This document shows positions 56,533-64,000 of a DNA stretch of 64,000 nt, in pieces. The translations under genes and the position numbers were made by a program. Each line of letters begins with the position of its first letter. The stretch's first letter is position 1. The notes beneath the pieces were generated by a model, which ran no database searches, was not told the DNA's origin, and worked only from the letters and a program-made list of their open reading frames with translations. The DNA is from Pseudomonadota bacterium. GTDB lineage: Bacteria > Desulfobacterota > Syntrophorhabdia > Syntrophorhabdales > Syntrophorhabdaceae. Location: NCBI GenBank assembly GCA_026388275.1, contig JAPLKB010000034.1, positions 1 through 64,000 of the forward strand, given 5' to 3'.

Positions 56533-56572
56533 TTGACAAGTCCGATCCATTTTAAATATTGTATACAATATT
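56533..56572 (+). promoter_or_regulatory. promoter with an 18-base palindromic operator
   Basis: TTGACA (56533-56538) and a TATTGT 18 bases on overlap a perfect palindrome, AATATTGTATACAATATT (56555-56572). Palindromes with TTGTATACAA are typical of GntR-type repressor sites. It lies just before the acyl-CoA dehydrogenase gene. Confidence 0.6.
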
Positions 56573-56604
56573 AGTATTCTATATTTTTCAAATTGGGGAT
56601 TATT

Positions 56605-57753
56605 ATGGACTTTCAATTAACAGAAGTACAAGGTTTTTTTAAGAAAACTGTTGCTGATACAATTGACAAAATAGTTGCCCCCAGGTCCCAGGAAATAGAC
56701 GAGAAGGATGAATTTCCATGGGAGCTGTGGAAGGAATTTGCAAGGCTGGGCTATCTCGGATTACGTTATCCTGAAAAAATGGGCGGTTTGAATGCAGATA
56801 TGATTATGTGCATGACTTTTTATGAGGAGATTGCCCGCGGCTCTGTCGGTTTTGCCCAGAGTGTTATCATGAATATCCTCATGGGAACATATTTCATATT
56901 CCGTTTTGGAAGCGACGCAATCAAGGAACGGTGCCTTTATCCGGCAATGAAAGGTGAAAAGATTGCCACAATGTGCTTCACAGAAGATCAGTCAGGCTCC
57001 GATCTCGGCGCCACAAGAACAATGGCTGTTCGGGACGGAGAAGGCTGGCGGATAAACGGAACGAAGATGTGGATTACAAACGGACCTATATGTGATTTCT
57101 GTACTGTCCTTGCCACAACAGATCCTTCAAAAGGACTGAAGGGGTTGAACTTTTTTTTAGTAGAAAAGGGAACGCCGGGTTTTTCAAGCGGCCAGATTAT
57201 CCACAAACTTGGGTGCAGAGGCACTGTGACCGGGGAACTTGTATTCGATAACGTATGGGTGCCTTATGAAAATCTTCTGGGCGAAGAGCCTGGAAAAGGC
57301 GTATTTTATGTAAGCGATATACTGGACGAAGTACGGTTAATGACAGGCGCAATGGCTCTCGGCATAGCAAGAGGCGCATATCGTGAAGCATTGGAATTTG
57401 CAAGAAAAAGAGTGGCCTTCGGGCAACCTATAGGAAATTACCAGTTGATAAGAGAAAAATTTGCCGATATGGACACTATGATTAATGCGTCAAGACTGAT
57501 GATTTACTATGGCTCGTGGCTGTTGGAAAACAATATGGAAAGCAGGATTGTTGCCGCTGAAGCAAAAATGTACGCAACAGAAACATGTCTTAAGGTGGTT
57601 GATGAATTAACAAGAATTTACGGTGCTAACGCCTTCGCCTATGAATACAAGTCACAGAGATATTTCAGGGATGCGCGGTTCCTCCTTTACGGTGGAGGAA
57701 CACATGAAGTCTTGAAGGATTTTATTGGAAAGGCTATAATAGGAAAATTGTAA
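56605..57753 (+). CDS. acyl-CoA dehydrogenase
   Basis: About 382 residues. MCFTEDQSGSDLGATRTMAV and TKMWITNGPICDFC form the FAD/substrate site, and RIYGANAFAYEYKSQRYFRD with GGGTHEVLKDFIG the C-terminal part. The usual catalytic Glu region (Y-G-G-x-x-E) appears here as YGGGTHEVL. Substrate chain length or aromatic preference is not readable. It passes electrons to the EtfBA encoded next. ATG 56605 is chosen over TTG 56593. Confidence 0.9.
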   Translation: MDFQLTEVQGFFKKTVADTIDKIVAPRSQEIDEKDEFPWELWKEFARLGYLGLRYPEKMGGLNADMIMCMTFYEEIARGSVGFAQSVIMNILMGTYFIFRFGSDAIKERCLYPAMKGEKIATMCFTEDQSGSDLGATRTMAVRDGEGWRINGTKMWITNGPICDFCTVLATTDPSKGLKGLNFFLVEKGTPGFSSGQIIHKLGCRGTVTGELVFDNVWVPYENLLGEEPGKGVFYVSDILDEVRLMTGAMALGIARGAYREALEFARKRVAFGQPIGNYQLIREKFADMDTMINASRLMIYYGSWLLENNMESRIVAAEAKMYATETCLKVVDELTRIYGANAFAYEYKSQRYFRDARFLLYGGGTHEVLKDFIGKAIIGKL

Positions 57754-57875
57754 ATTGCAAATATTGAATTTAGAATTGCAAATTTAAAAATCCATATAAA
57801 ATTAATCGGTTTTTTATTTGTAAGTCCTGAATTTATAATCTGCAATCTCAAATTGCAATAAGGAGGCTTAATAAG
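57754..57875. repeat. short AT-rich repeats between acyl-CoA dehydrogenase and etfB
   Basis: AATTGCAAAT-like words recur at about 57761, 57774 and 57850 with AATTTA/TAAATT counterparts. No gene is seen. AAGGAGG at the end serves etfB. Confidence 0.5.
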
Positions 57876-58667
57876 TTGAAAATTCTGGTATTTATCAAGC
57901 AGGTTGCTGATACAGAGGCAAGAATTTTTATAAAAAGCGATAAAAAATCGCTTGAGATTGAGAATAAGTATAATATGAATTTCTTTGATGAGTTTGCTGT
58001 TGAAGAAGCTATAAGCATCAAAGAAAAAAAAGAAGGAACCTGGATCGGAGTTTGTACGTATGGTCCCAGGAGGGCAATTGAAGCATTACGAACAGCGATT
58101 GCAATGGGCATTGACCAGGCGTTTTTACTGGATAATAATGGTATAAACGGCGACGACCCTTTGATTACAGCAAAGATTCTGGCAGGTTTTGCCAAACAGG
58201 AAGGTTTTGATCTTATCTTGTGCGGCAGACAGGCAATTGATGATGAAAGTTCGAACATCGGAATAATGACGGCTGAATTTCTGGGTATCCCTCATGTAAG
58301 TGCGATTATGAAACTGGATATTATCGACGAAAAAAAGGTATTGGTGGAAAGCGAGATAGAAGGCGGCAGAGAAACCGTAGAAGTACAATTGCCGGCGCTT
58401 TTTACTACCCAGAAGGGGCTAAACGAGCCGAGAGTCCCGCTCATTACCGGCGTGATGAAAGCAATGAAAGCGGATATACCTTTAATAGATCCTTACTCAC
58501 TGGGACTTACACGGGAAATGATAGACACATGTGCAGCAAAAACAAATATACTCTATTATGAAACCCCGGAAAGCAGGCCTCCTGTCAGGATTATCGAAGG
58601 GAATACACCGGAGGAAAAGGTAAGAGACCTGATAACGGTTTTAAAAGAAGAAGCAAAAGTTTTATAA
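57876..58667 (+). CDS. etfB: electron transfer flavoprotein beta subunit
   Basis: 263 residues; MKILVFIKQVADTEARI, NMNFFDEFAVEEAISIKEKK and LILCGRQAIDDESSNIG are EtfB landmarks. It takes electrons from the acyl-CoA dehydrogenase with EtfA. The TTG start is supported by AAGGAGG. Confidence 0.93.
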   Translation: MKILVFIKQVADTEARIFIKSDKKSLEIENKYNMNFFDEFAVEEAISIKEKKEGTWIGVCTYGPRRAIEALRTAIAMGIDQAFLLDNNGINGDDPLITAKILAGFAKQEGFDLILCGRQAIDDESSNIGIMTAEFLGIPHVSAIMKLDIIDEKKVLVESEIEGGRETVEVQLPALFTTQKGLNEPRVPLITGVMKAMKADIPLIDPYSLGLTREMIDTCAAKTNILYYETPESRPPVRIIEGNTPEEKVRDLITVLKEEAKVL

Positions 58668-58679
58668 AGAGGAGCGGAT

Positions 58680-59660
58680 ATGTCAAGAGGTGTTTTTGTA
58701 TTTATAGAATGTAAAGACGGCGCAATCCGGAAAGTTTCCTTCGAACTTCTGTCGAAGGCAAAGGAAATTACTGAGAAAATTTCATCAGCTTCATATGCGG
58801 TGCTTTTAGGCAGTAATATAATTCAGATAGCAGAAGAATTAAAGGCCTATGCCGACAAGATTATCGTGGTGGATAAGGAAATTTTAAAGGAATACCGATG
58901 CGATGCCTATACACAAGTAATGGAATATCTTGTAAAAAAATATAATCCCAAAATGGTTTTCGGAGCATCCACTGTAACCGGTAAAGACCTTTTCCCGAGG
59001 CTTGCTGCAAGGCTGGAAATGCCCATAGTGTCAGATGCAATCGGCATTGAATTTGAAGGCGAAGAAATGAAGATTAAAAAACCGCTTTACGGAGGTAAAA
59101 TTATTTCATGGGTTACATTCAAAGGCAGTAAAAATACGCTTTTAACATTCAGACCCAATACTTTCCTGATTGAAAAGAAGATGCTTAACGGTGAGATCAT
59201 AGAAGAAACAATGGATGTGCAGAAAGACACGAGAATAAATGTTCTTGGCATACAAAAGGCTATTACGAAAAAAATTGATCTGCAGGAAGCTGATTTTATT
59301 ATTTGCGGCGGCAGAGGCATGAAAGGTCCTGAAAATTTTCAGGCTCTTGAAGAAATCGCAGATATCATGGAAGGAAGGGCAGGAGCTTCCCGTGCGGTTG
59401 TAGACGCCAAATGGAGAGATTATGACGACCAGATCGGAAAAAGCGGCAAGACCGTATCTCCGAAGCTCTATATTGGCTGCGGCATATCAGGCGCCCTTCA
59501 TCATACAATGGGCATGGACACATCGAAAGTGATCGTTGCAATCAACAAAGACCCCAATGCCCCGATATTCCAGTATGCTGATTACGGTATTGTTGACGAT
59601 GTTTTTAATATATTGCCGGTTTTGAAAGAAGAATTGAAGAAGACAAAAGAAGAATTATAA
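58680..59660 (+). CDS. etfA: electron transfer flavoprotein alpha subunit
   Basis: 326 residues. FGASTVTGKDLFPRLAARLE lies in the N-terminal part. The C-terminal FAD domain has GGRGMKGPENFQALEEIADI, SPKLYIGCGISGALHHTMGM and VAINKDPNAPIFQYADYGIV. It partners EtfB. No cysteine motif for an extra cluster is seen. Confidence 0.94.
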   Translation: MSRGVFVFIECKDGAIRKVSFELLSKAKEITEKISSASYAVLLGSNIIQIAEELKAYADKIIVVDKEILKEYRCDAYTQVMEYLVKKYNPKMVFGASTVTGKDLFPRLAARLEMPIVSDAIGIEFEGEEMKIKKPLYGGKIISWVTFKGSKNTLLTFRPNTFLIEKKMLNGEIIEETMDVQKDTRINVLGIQKAITKKIDLQEADFIICGGRGMKGPENFQALEEIADIMEGRAGASRAVVDAKWRDYDDQIGKSGKTVSPKLYIGCGISGALHHTMGMDTSKVIVAINKDPNAPIFQYADYGIVDDVFNILPVLKEELKKTKEEL

Positions 59661-59708
59661 GGGACATATTCGTAGTAAACAACCAGGATCAGTCGTGACC
59701 CGACCGGT

Positions 59709-60641
59709 TCAAAAAAGTCCCTTTTGGACTTTTTTGCAGCTTGCAGTTTTCCTCTCGTGAATTTTGTCCTCCGGGCCAATAACCCCGAAAAGCAAAGGCG
59801 ACTGCGGATCATGGGCTGCATAATTACGATGAACCCGGTTGTGATTATAGTTGGCATAACAGTACAAACATTCATGGGCACATGTGTTATACGTCCCGAT
59901 ATCGACACTTGCAACACAGCCGCATTCCAGCCTTTGTGTCGGGTCCTTTTTCACATTAAGGACAAAGCCTGAGATTTCCTCAATAAGTTTATCGTCTATA
60001 CATTTTCCATGAATAATTCCGTATTGTGTCAGATCAATTATTTCAGCACAGCTTGTCAACTCAATATTGTATTTGGAGGATATCCTGCTGAGAATTGCTG
60101 CCATTTCGATCATCTGCTCCGCCTGAATCTCAACTATTGGAACAGATGCCATGTTCCGCTTTGATTTTTTGTACATATCGACAAAGCTTATGACACACCG
60201 TTTAGTTTTTCCCGATAATTGCCGTGCTATCTCTTCGAACCTGCCTGCATGATATTTTATATTTAGTTGCTCACTCAGAATTATAGGGTCATATCTCCAG
60301 ATAACCCTGCCCTTCCCTATCATATCCGACAAAGCACGGAAAGTTGAGACTGCTTCCTGACACGAGGGAACATTCGGCTCCAACTTTTCTCCATAGCCGG
60401 TAAGAGTATACTGGAAGTAGAAGTTGTAGCCTCGCAGCCTGTGGAGTCTGTCCATTATTCCGGCGGGATTCTTAGACCAGAACACAATGCAGTCAACAGC
60501 TTCCGGGGATAGATTTATCCGGCTCACCTGATGCCGGTTCATTGGATTACGAACCAGCAAATATCTCTCATCAATTCTGTTATAAAACCAGTCGGAGAAA
60601 AATGCCGGTATATCGGTTCTTCTGCTTGCGCTAATTATCAT
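59709..60641 (-). CDS. DUF1848 protein with a CX3CX2C cluster
   Basis: 310 residues. The N-terminus SASRRTDIPAFFSDWF and IVFWSKNPAGIMDRL define DUF1848. Near residue 264 lies CGCVASVDIGTYNTCAHECL then YCYANYN, whose CAHECLYC is a CX3CX2C pattern like that of radical-SAM enzymes but placed near the C-terminus. The function is unknown. Its last codons also form the terminator at 59711-59735. Confidence 0.85.
   Translation of the reverse strand: MIISASRRTDIPAFFSDWFYNRIDERYLLVRNPMNRHQVSRINLSPEAVDCIVFWSKNPAGIMDRLHRLRGYNFYFQYTLTGYGEKLEPNVPSCQEAVSTFRALSDMIGKGRVIWRYDPIILSEQLNIKYHAGRFEEIARQLSGKTKRCVISFVDMYKKSKRNMASVPIVEIQAEQMIEMAAILSRISSKYNIELTSCAEIIDLTQYGIIHGKCIDDKLIEEISGFVLNVKKDPTQRLECGCVASVDIGTYNTCAHECLYCYANYNHNRVHRNYAAHDPQSPLLFGVIGPEDKIHERKTASCKKVQKGLF
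59711..59735. terminator. bidirectional terminator overlapping the DUF1848 3' end
   Basis: Arms AAAAAAGTCC and GGACTTTTTT around CTTTT. Read forward it ends the acyl-CoA dehydrogenase-etfBA transcript; read in reverse it encodes the last residues (KKVQKGLF) of the DUF1848 protein. Confidence 0.75.
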
Positions 60642-60711
60642 AATTTAATCCGGTAAATTCCCTTACTGCTGAGGCAAGGATGAAGATTTGGAGTATTCAC
60701 ACAAAGTCTGT

Positions 60712-63700
60712 TTAAGCGGCCCACTTAACCTTTCTCATGGAGTATTCATAGATCAGATCAAAAACATTGCTGCATTTACTTTGAAAAAGATTTTTATCGT
60801 AGCTTTCCGGCAACGATCCGTCGAGCACCTTTTCCACTGCTGTTCTTACCTTCTCCTGAGTCTGGCTGTCTTTGTACCAGTCCTGAACAAGAACCTTGGG
60901 TCGTCCGCTTGTTAATCTCTGCAGGAGCGATCTTGCGGCAAGCTTTACCTTCTGTGCCTCTTCCTTTGACATTTTTTCCTTTTTCAGGATGTCGAAAATT
61001 TCAAGTTCATCTTCCGACAAACCCTCACGGACTGCCCGTTCTTCTTCGTCTTTCAACCCTTCAGTAAATTTTACAAGCTCATCAAAGTAATTCTCAGTGG
61101 ACGAGCCTCCTGAGTTGTATCGGTCAATTATTTGCTGGAGCTTCTGAGCAAAATCAGCCCTTGTTGAGTTCCTTCCTATCATCTGTTCCAGTTTATGCTC
61201 AATGAAAATCCTGAGATCGGCAATCTCGATATTCTTGTATTCCCTCTTCTTAAAATCTTCCTTCAATTTCTGAAAATTGATCTTGCTCAAATCTAATGAG
61301 CGGCCTTTGTGGATTATTTGAAATTCCGTCACACGGTCGGCGCCGGCAGTATTCCTATCGGCAGTTACAACGCTTTCGTCGAGGAGGGTCGCTATTCTTC
61401 TTTTTGCTGAATCAATGTCCTGCTGTTGGATGATGCTGTCGATAACACCGCGCAGATATTGAAATACAGGCACAAGAGGCCGGGTTTTGTCGCTCAGTAT
61501 CTCAGGTTTGCAGGCCTCATAAAGTGCAGTAACGGTATTTTCATAAACTGTAAATTCCTTCTTCCACTCATCTTTCTCCAGTATTTTATCGGCAAAACAA
61601 TTGAAGGCCTCGATATTCCTGAATATCTCGTCATTTCCAAGTATCTCTTCAAGATCAATACCGATGTCAGCACAGAACTGACTGCTCTCGTTCAATGCAT
61701 CATCCAGGAGTTTGAAAAGTTCGTCTTTTTCCTGAACAGGCATATCCTGGGGCCTTCCTTCCGTTCCTGCCGCATAATCGGCCAGAGCTTTTTTCATGTT
61801 CCTGAAGACGTTGTAATAGTCGATAATTTCGCCGTTCTTTTTGGCGATATCATTTATCTCATGCGATGTGACCCTGTTTGCCCTCGCGATGGCCTGCATG
61901 AGTGTATGGTCTTTCATGGGCTTATCAAAATACATGGTGGATAGGGTGTGTACATCAAAACCGGTAAGCCACATGGCGCAGACAAAGACGAGTTGAAGCT
62001 GATCAAAGGGGTCTTTAAAGCGATACTCGATGTCATGACCCTGCTTGTCGAGGGCGTTCATCTTCTTGCGATGTGGTCTTATATCAAGTTGCTGGGCATC
62101 GAATTTCTTTTCTTCGCCTGCCTCTTCACTAACTATCACGGCCATTTCCACACTTCGCATGTAATCGACGGTTTTTCTAAGCCGGTCCTTCACAGCATCG
62201 TCCTTTGCTTTGGCAATCTGACCTATAAGGCGCTTTATCTCCTCCTTCCAGTGTGCCTGCACCTTGTCATGCATCTTCACGGCAGTGAATTTATCGACGC
62301 AGACAACCATGCCTTTTCCCAGATAGCCTCTTTGCGGAAAATGGCAGACAATATCCTTCGCTATAGTCTCCAGCCGGTCATCCCTTTTGATGACTTCAAT
62401 TTCGGTAGCAAACTCTTTCTCCAGTTTCTCCTGCTGCTTCTCGTCAAGATTCTCGTCTTCGAGTATCCGGTAGAACTCTTCGCTCAAATCCTCGTTCTGT
62501 ATCAGCACCTCAGGAACGCGCTTCTGATAGAAAAGGGGCACCGTGGCTTCATCATCTACAGACTGGACAAAATTGTACTCGCTCACATAGTCGCCGAACC
62601 AGGCATTTGTCTTCCTCTCTCTTCCGAGGAGCGGCGTACCAGTGAAGGCAATATACTGGGCATTGGGAAGACCGGCCCTCATATTCTCTGCCAATGTAAG
62701 ATATTGTGTACGGTGGGCTTCATCGACAATGACAATGATATCCTTCCGGTCGGAAAGGAGAGGATATTTCTTCCCCTGGGGCCATCGAAATTTATGGATG
62801 AGTGTAAAAACAATCCTTTTATTCAGGGAAAGGAATCGGCGCATCTCTTCACTGTCTTTCGGTCTCGCCGCTTCGTTCTTCTTCACCGTCATTGTATCAA
62901 GAAAGCTCCGGTATATCTGGCCGTCAAGGTCATCCCGGTCGGTAATCACTACAAAGGAAAAATTACCTGTATATTTCCTGAAGATCTTCCGCACAAAGAA
63001 GATCATGGAAAAGCTCTTGCCCGCGCCCTGGGTATGCCAGAAAACGCCTAATTTCCCTGCTCTTTCCTCGCGTGCCTCAAAAGACCGGATGGCCTTATTG
63101 ACGCCGATAAACTGGTGGTTCTGGGCAACAATCTTGTTTGTGTCCCGATAGTAGAGGATAAAGTTCTCAAGGTAATCCAGTAAACGCTGCTGATCGCAGA
63201 GGCCCTCGATAGCCCGCTCAATGCTTGTCCCTTCTTTCTTCATTTGCAGCCGGTCTACCTTTTCCCGCTCATCATCAACGCGAAGCCAGGGGAAGAAGTG
63301 CTCCCACTCTGAAGTGACGCTGCCGACCTTTGTCTCAATAGCGTTTGAAAGGATGCAAAGTCCGTTGTACTGAAAGAGAAGTGGTATGTCGTGGCGATAG
63401 TTAATAAGGTTGTCGTCATAGGCATTCCTGAGCGCAATGTTTGAGTTCTTCAGTTCAATGAATACAAGCGGAATGCCGTTCACATAGAGAAGTACATCGG
63501 GCCGCCTGAAATATCGCTCACCTTTGACCCACAACTGCGTAACAACAAAAAAGTCATTCTTTACAGGATTGTCAAAGTCAATGATCTTGACTCTTGGCCG
63601 TTCTTTCTTTCCCTTGCTGTTTTCGTATTCCACAGGTATACCGTCACGAATAAGGTTGTAGACCTCTTTATTGGCAATAGCCTGGGACATGGCGTAACGC

Positions 63701-63942
63701 CTCGCTGTGAGTTTGGAAATGACCTCGTCAATGGCTGTTTCCGGCACGCGGGGGTTAATCTGTTTTATTTGCCTTTTAAGGATGTCAAATAGTACGACTT
63801 CGGTCTTATTGTCCCGCCCGGAACCATCCTTGAGAGCGTCCGGTTCTTTGGTGAAGCAATCCATATGCCGCCAGCCGAACTTTTTTGTAAGAAGGTAGGT
63901 GATAGCTTTTTCTATCTGAGTCTCAGAAATGAAGTTAGGCAC
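60712..63942 (-). CDS. hsdR: type I restriction enzyme R subunit
   Basis: 1076 residues. The N-terminal PD-(D/E)XK nuclease is visible as PDVLLYVNGIPLVFIELKNS. The SF2 translocase has HTQGAGKSFSMIFF (motif I), VDEAHRT (motif II), AFTGTPLL (III) and LMQAIARANRV (VI). A helical C-terminal region binds the methyltransferase core. It cuts unmodified DNA as part of HsdRMS. The GTG start at 63942 overlaps the stop of the upstream gene. Confidence 0.93.
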   Translation of the reverse strand: MPNFISETQIEKAITYLLTKKFGWRHMDCFTKEPDALKDGSGRDNKTEVVLFDILKRQIKQINPRVPETAIDEVISKLTARRYAMSQAIANKEVYNLIRDGIPVEYENSKGKKERPRVKIIDFDNPVKNDFFVVTQLWVKGERYFRRPDVLLYVNGIPLVFIELKNSNIALRNAYDDNLINYRHDIPLLFQYNGLCILSNAIETKVGSVTSEWEHFFPWLRVDDEREKVDRLQMKKEGTSIERAIEGLCDQQRLLDYLENFILYYRDTNKIVAQNHQFIGVNKAIRSFEAREERAGKLGVFWHTQGAGKSFSMIFFVRKIFRKYTGNFSFVVITDRDDLDGQIYRSFLDTMTVKKNEAARPKDSEEMRRFLSLNKRIVFTLIHKFRWPQGKKYPLLSDRKDIIVIVDEAHRTQYLTLAENMRAGLPNAQYIAFTGTPLLGRERKTNAWFGDYVSEYNFVQSVDDEATVPLFYQKRVPEVLIQNEDLSEEFYRILEDENLDEKQQEKLEKEFATEIEVIKRDDRLETIAKDIVCHFPQRGYLGKGMVVCVDKFTAVKMHDKVQAHWKEEIKRLIGQIAKAKDDAVKDRLRKTVDYMRSVEMAVIVSEEAGEEKKFDAQQLDIRPHRKKMNALDKQGHDIEYRFKDPFDQLQLVFVCAMWLTGFDVHTLSTMYFDKPMKDHTLMQAIARANRVTSHEINDIAKKNGEIIDYYNVFRNMKKALADYAAGTEGRPQDMPVQEKDELFKLLDDALNESSQFCADIGIDLEEILGNDEIFRNIEAFNCFADKILEKDEWKKEFTVYENTVTALYEACKPEILSDKTRPLVPVFQYLRGVIDSIIQQQDIDSAKRRIATLLDESVVTADRNTAGADRVTEFQIIHKGRSLDLSKINFQKLKEDFKKREYKNIEIADLRIFIEHKLEQMIGRNSTRADFAQKLQQIIDRYNSGGSSTENYFDELVKFTEGLKDEEERAVREGLSEDELEIFDILKKEKMSKEEAQKVKLAARSLLQRLTSGRPKVLVQDWYKDSQTQEKVRTAVEKVLDGSLPESYDKNLFQSKCSNVFDLIYEYSMRKVKWAA

Positions 63943-64000
63943 CGGATTCGCCCCCTTCGGCAGACTCAGAGTTCCCCATGCTCGGCGGAAAATGGATATC
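63935..64000 (-). CDS. 3' end of the gene upstream of hsdR, cut by the window edge
   Basis: The minus strand reads DIHFPPSMGNSESAEGGESG, then A and a TAA stop that overlaps the hsdR start. By position it should be hsdS, hsdM or an accessory gene of the restriction locus, but the visible tail is not diagnostic. Confidence 0.5.
   Translation of the reverse strand, partial: DIHFPPSMGNSESAEGGESGA

Noticed and set aside
61948-63051. 367-codon frame on the plus strand
   Set aside because: Antisense shadow of hsdR; leucine/histidine-rich composition expected from reversing a coding strand.

Overview
The window looks like the chromosome of an anaerobic, possibly syntrophic, Gram-negative bacterium of the Desulfobacterota type (Syntrophorhabdus or Syntrophus relatives). 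This placement is an inference. It rests on a fused ADP-forming acyl-CoA synthetase, an acyl-CoA dehydrogenase with electron-transfer flavoprotein, TonB-dependent B12 uptake, a PEP-CTERM protein, many sensor kinases and frequent TTG starts. No rRNA or CRISPR array is present. One tRNA gene (Thr, anticodon CGT) is visible. || Layout. 1-3.3 kb is accessory DNA: the start of an unknown gene, a decayed parB-like gene, a DUF4143 AAA ATPase, a second parB-like relic and dispersed hairpin repeats. 3.3-4.5 kb carries a MOT1-type molybdate/sulfate transporter. 4.6-16.8 kb is one long B12 locus behind a cobalamin riboswitch: btuB, an asparagine-synthase-like PP-loop protein, a Dph6-like PP-loop protein, btuF, btuC, btuD, cobU, cobT, cobS, cbiB, cobD and cobC. 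It imports corrinoids and builds the lower loop, but has no corrin-ring genes, so it is a salvage operon. Two long hairpin repeats sit inside it. 16.8-18.7 kb has an iron-sulfur flavoprotein and a serine acetyltransferase. 18.8-23.8 kb is accessory again: a HepT fragment, tRNA-Thr, an IS-like remnant, an intact parB-like gene, repeats, a DUF433/DUF5615 pair and small unknown genes. 23.9-30 kb holds a GAF sensor kinase, an MFS permease, a metallo-beta-lactamase protein with a kinase-like tail, a further parB relic and a PEP-CTERM protein. || 30.3-38.8 kb is mostly housekeeping: EF-G, birA, coaX, lgt, a HAD phosphatase, a TraB-like protein and a SulP-STAS-cNMP transporter. 39-41.5 kb holds the ADP-forming acyl-CoA synthetase between a fabH tail and a frameshifted amidohydrolase tail. 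41.7-49.9 kb has a hybrid kinase, a twice-repeated candidate structured RNA, an ABC transporter whose permease is fused to two substrate-binding domains, a STAS protein and a TfoX-N protein. 50.3-56.5 kb is the macromolecular-synthesis operon rpsU-yqeY-mutS2-dnaG-rpoD. 56.6-59.7 kb is acyl-CoA dehydrogenase-etfB-etfA. 59.7-64 kb has a DUF1848 protein and hsdR of a type I restriction system that continues beyond the window. || The most unusual signal is a perfect inverted repeat at one fixed place inside all four copies of the parB-like gene (one intact, three decayed). The arms differ between copies but the two arms of each copy still match. Two other structured repeat families in the window, the ~200-bp hairpin repeats and the candidate RNA at 44.4 kb, show the same pattern of changed sequence with kept pairing.
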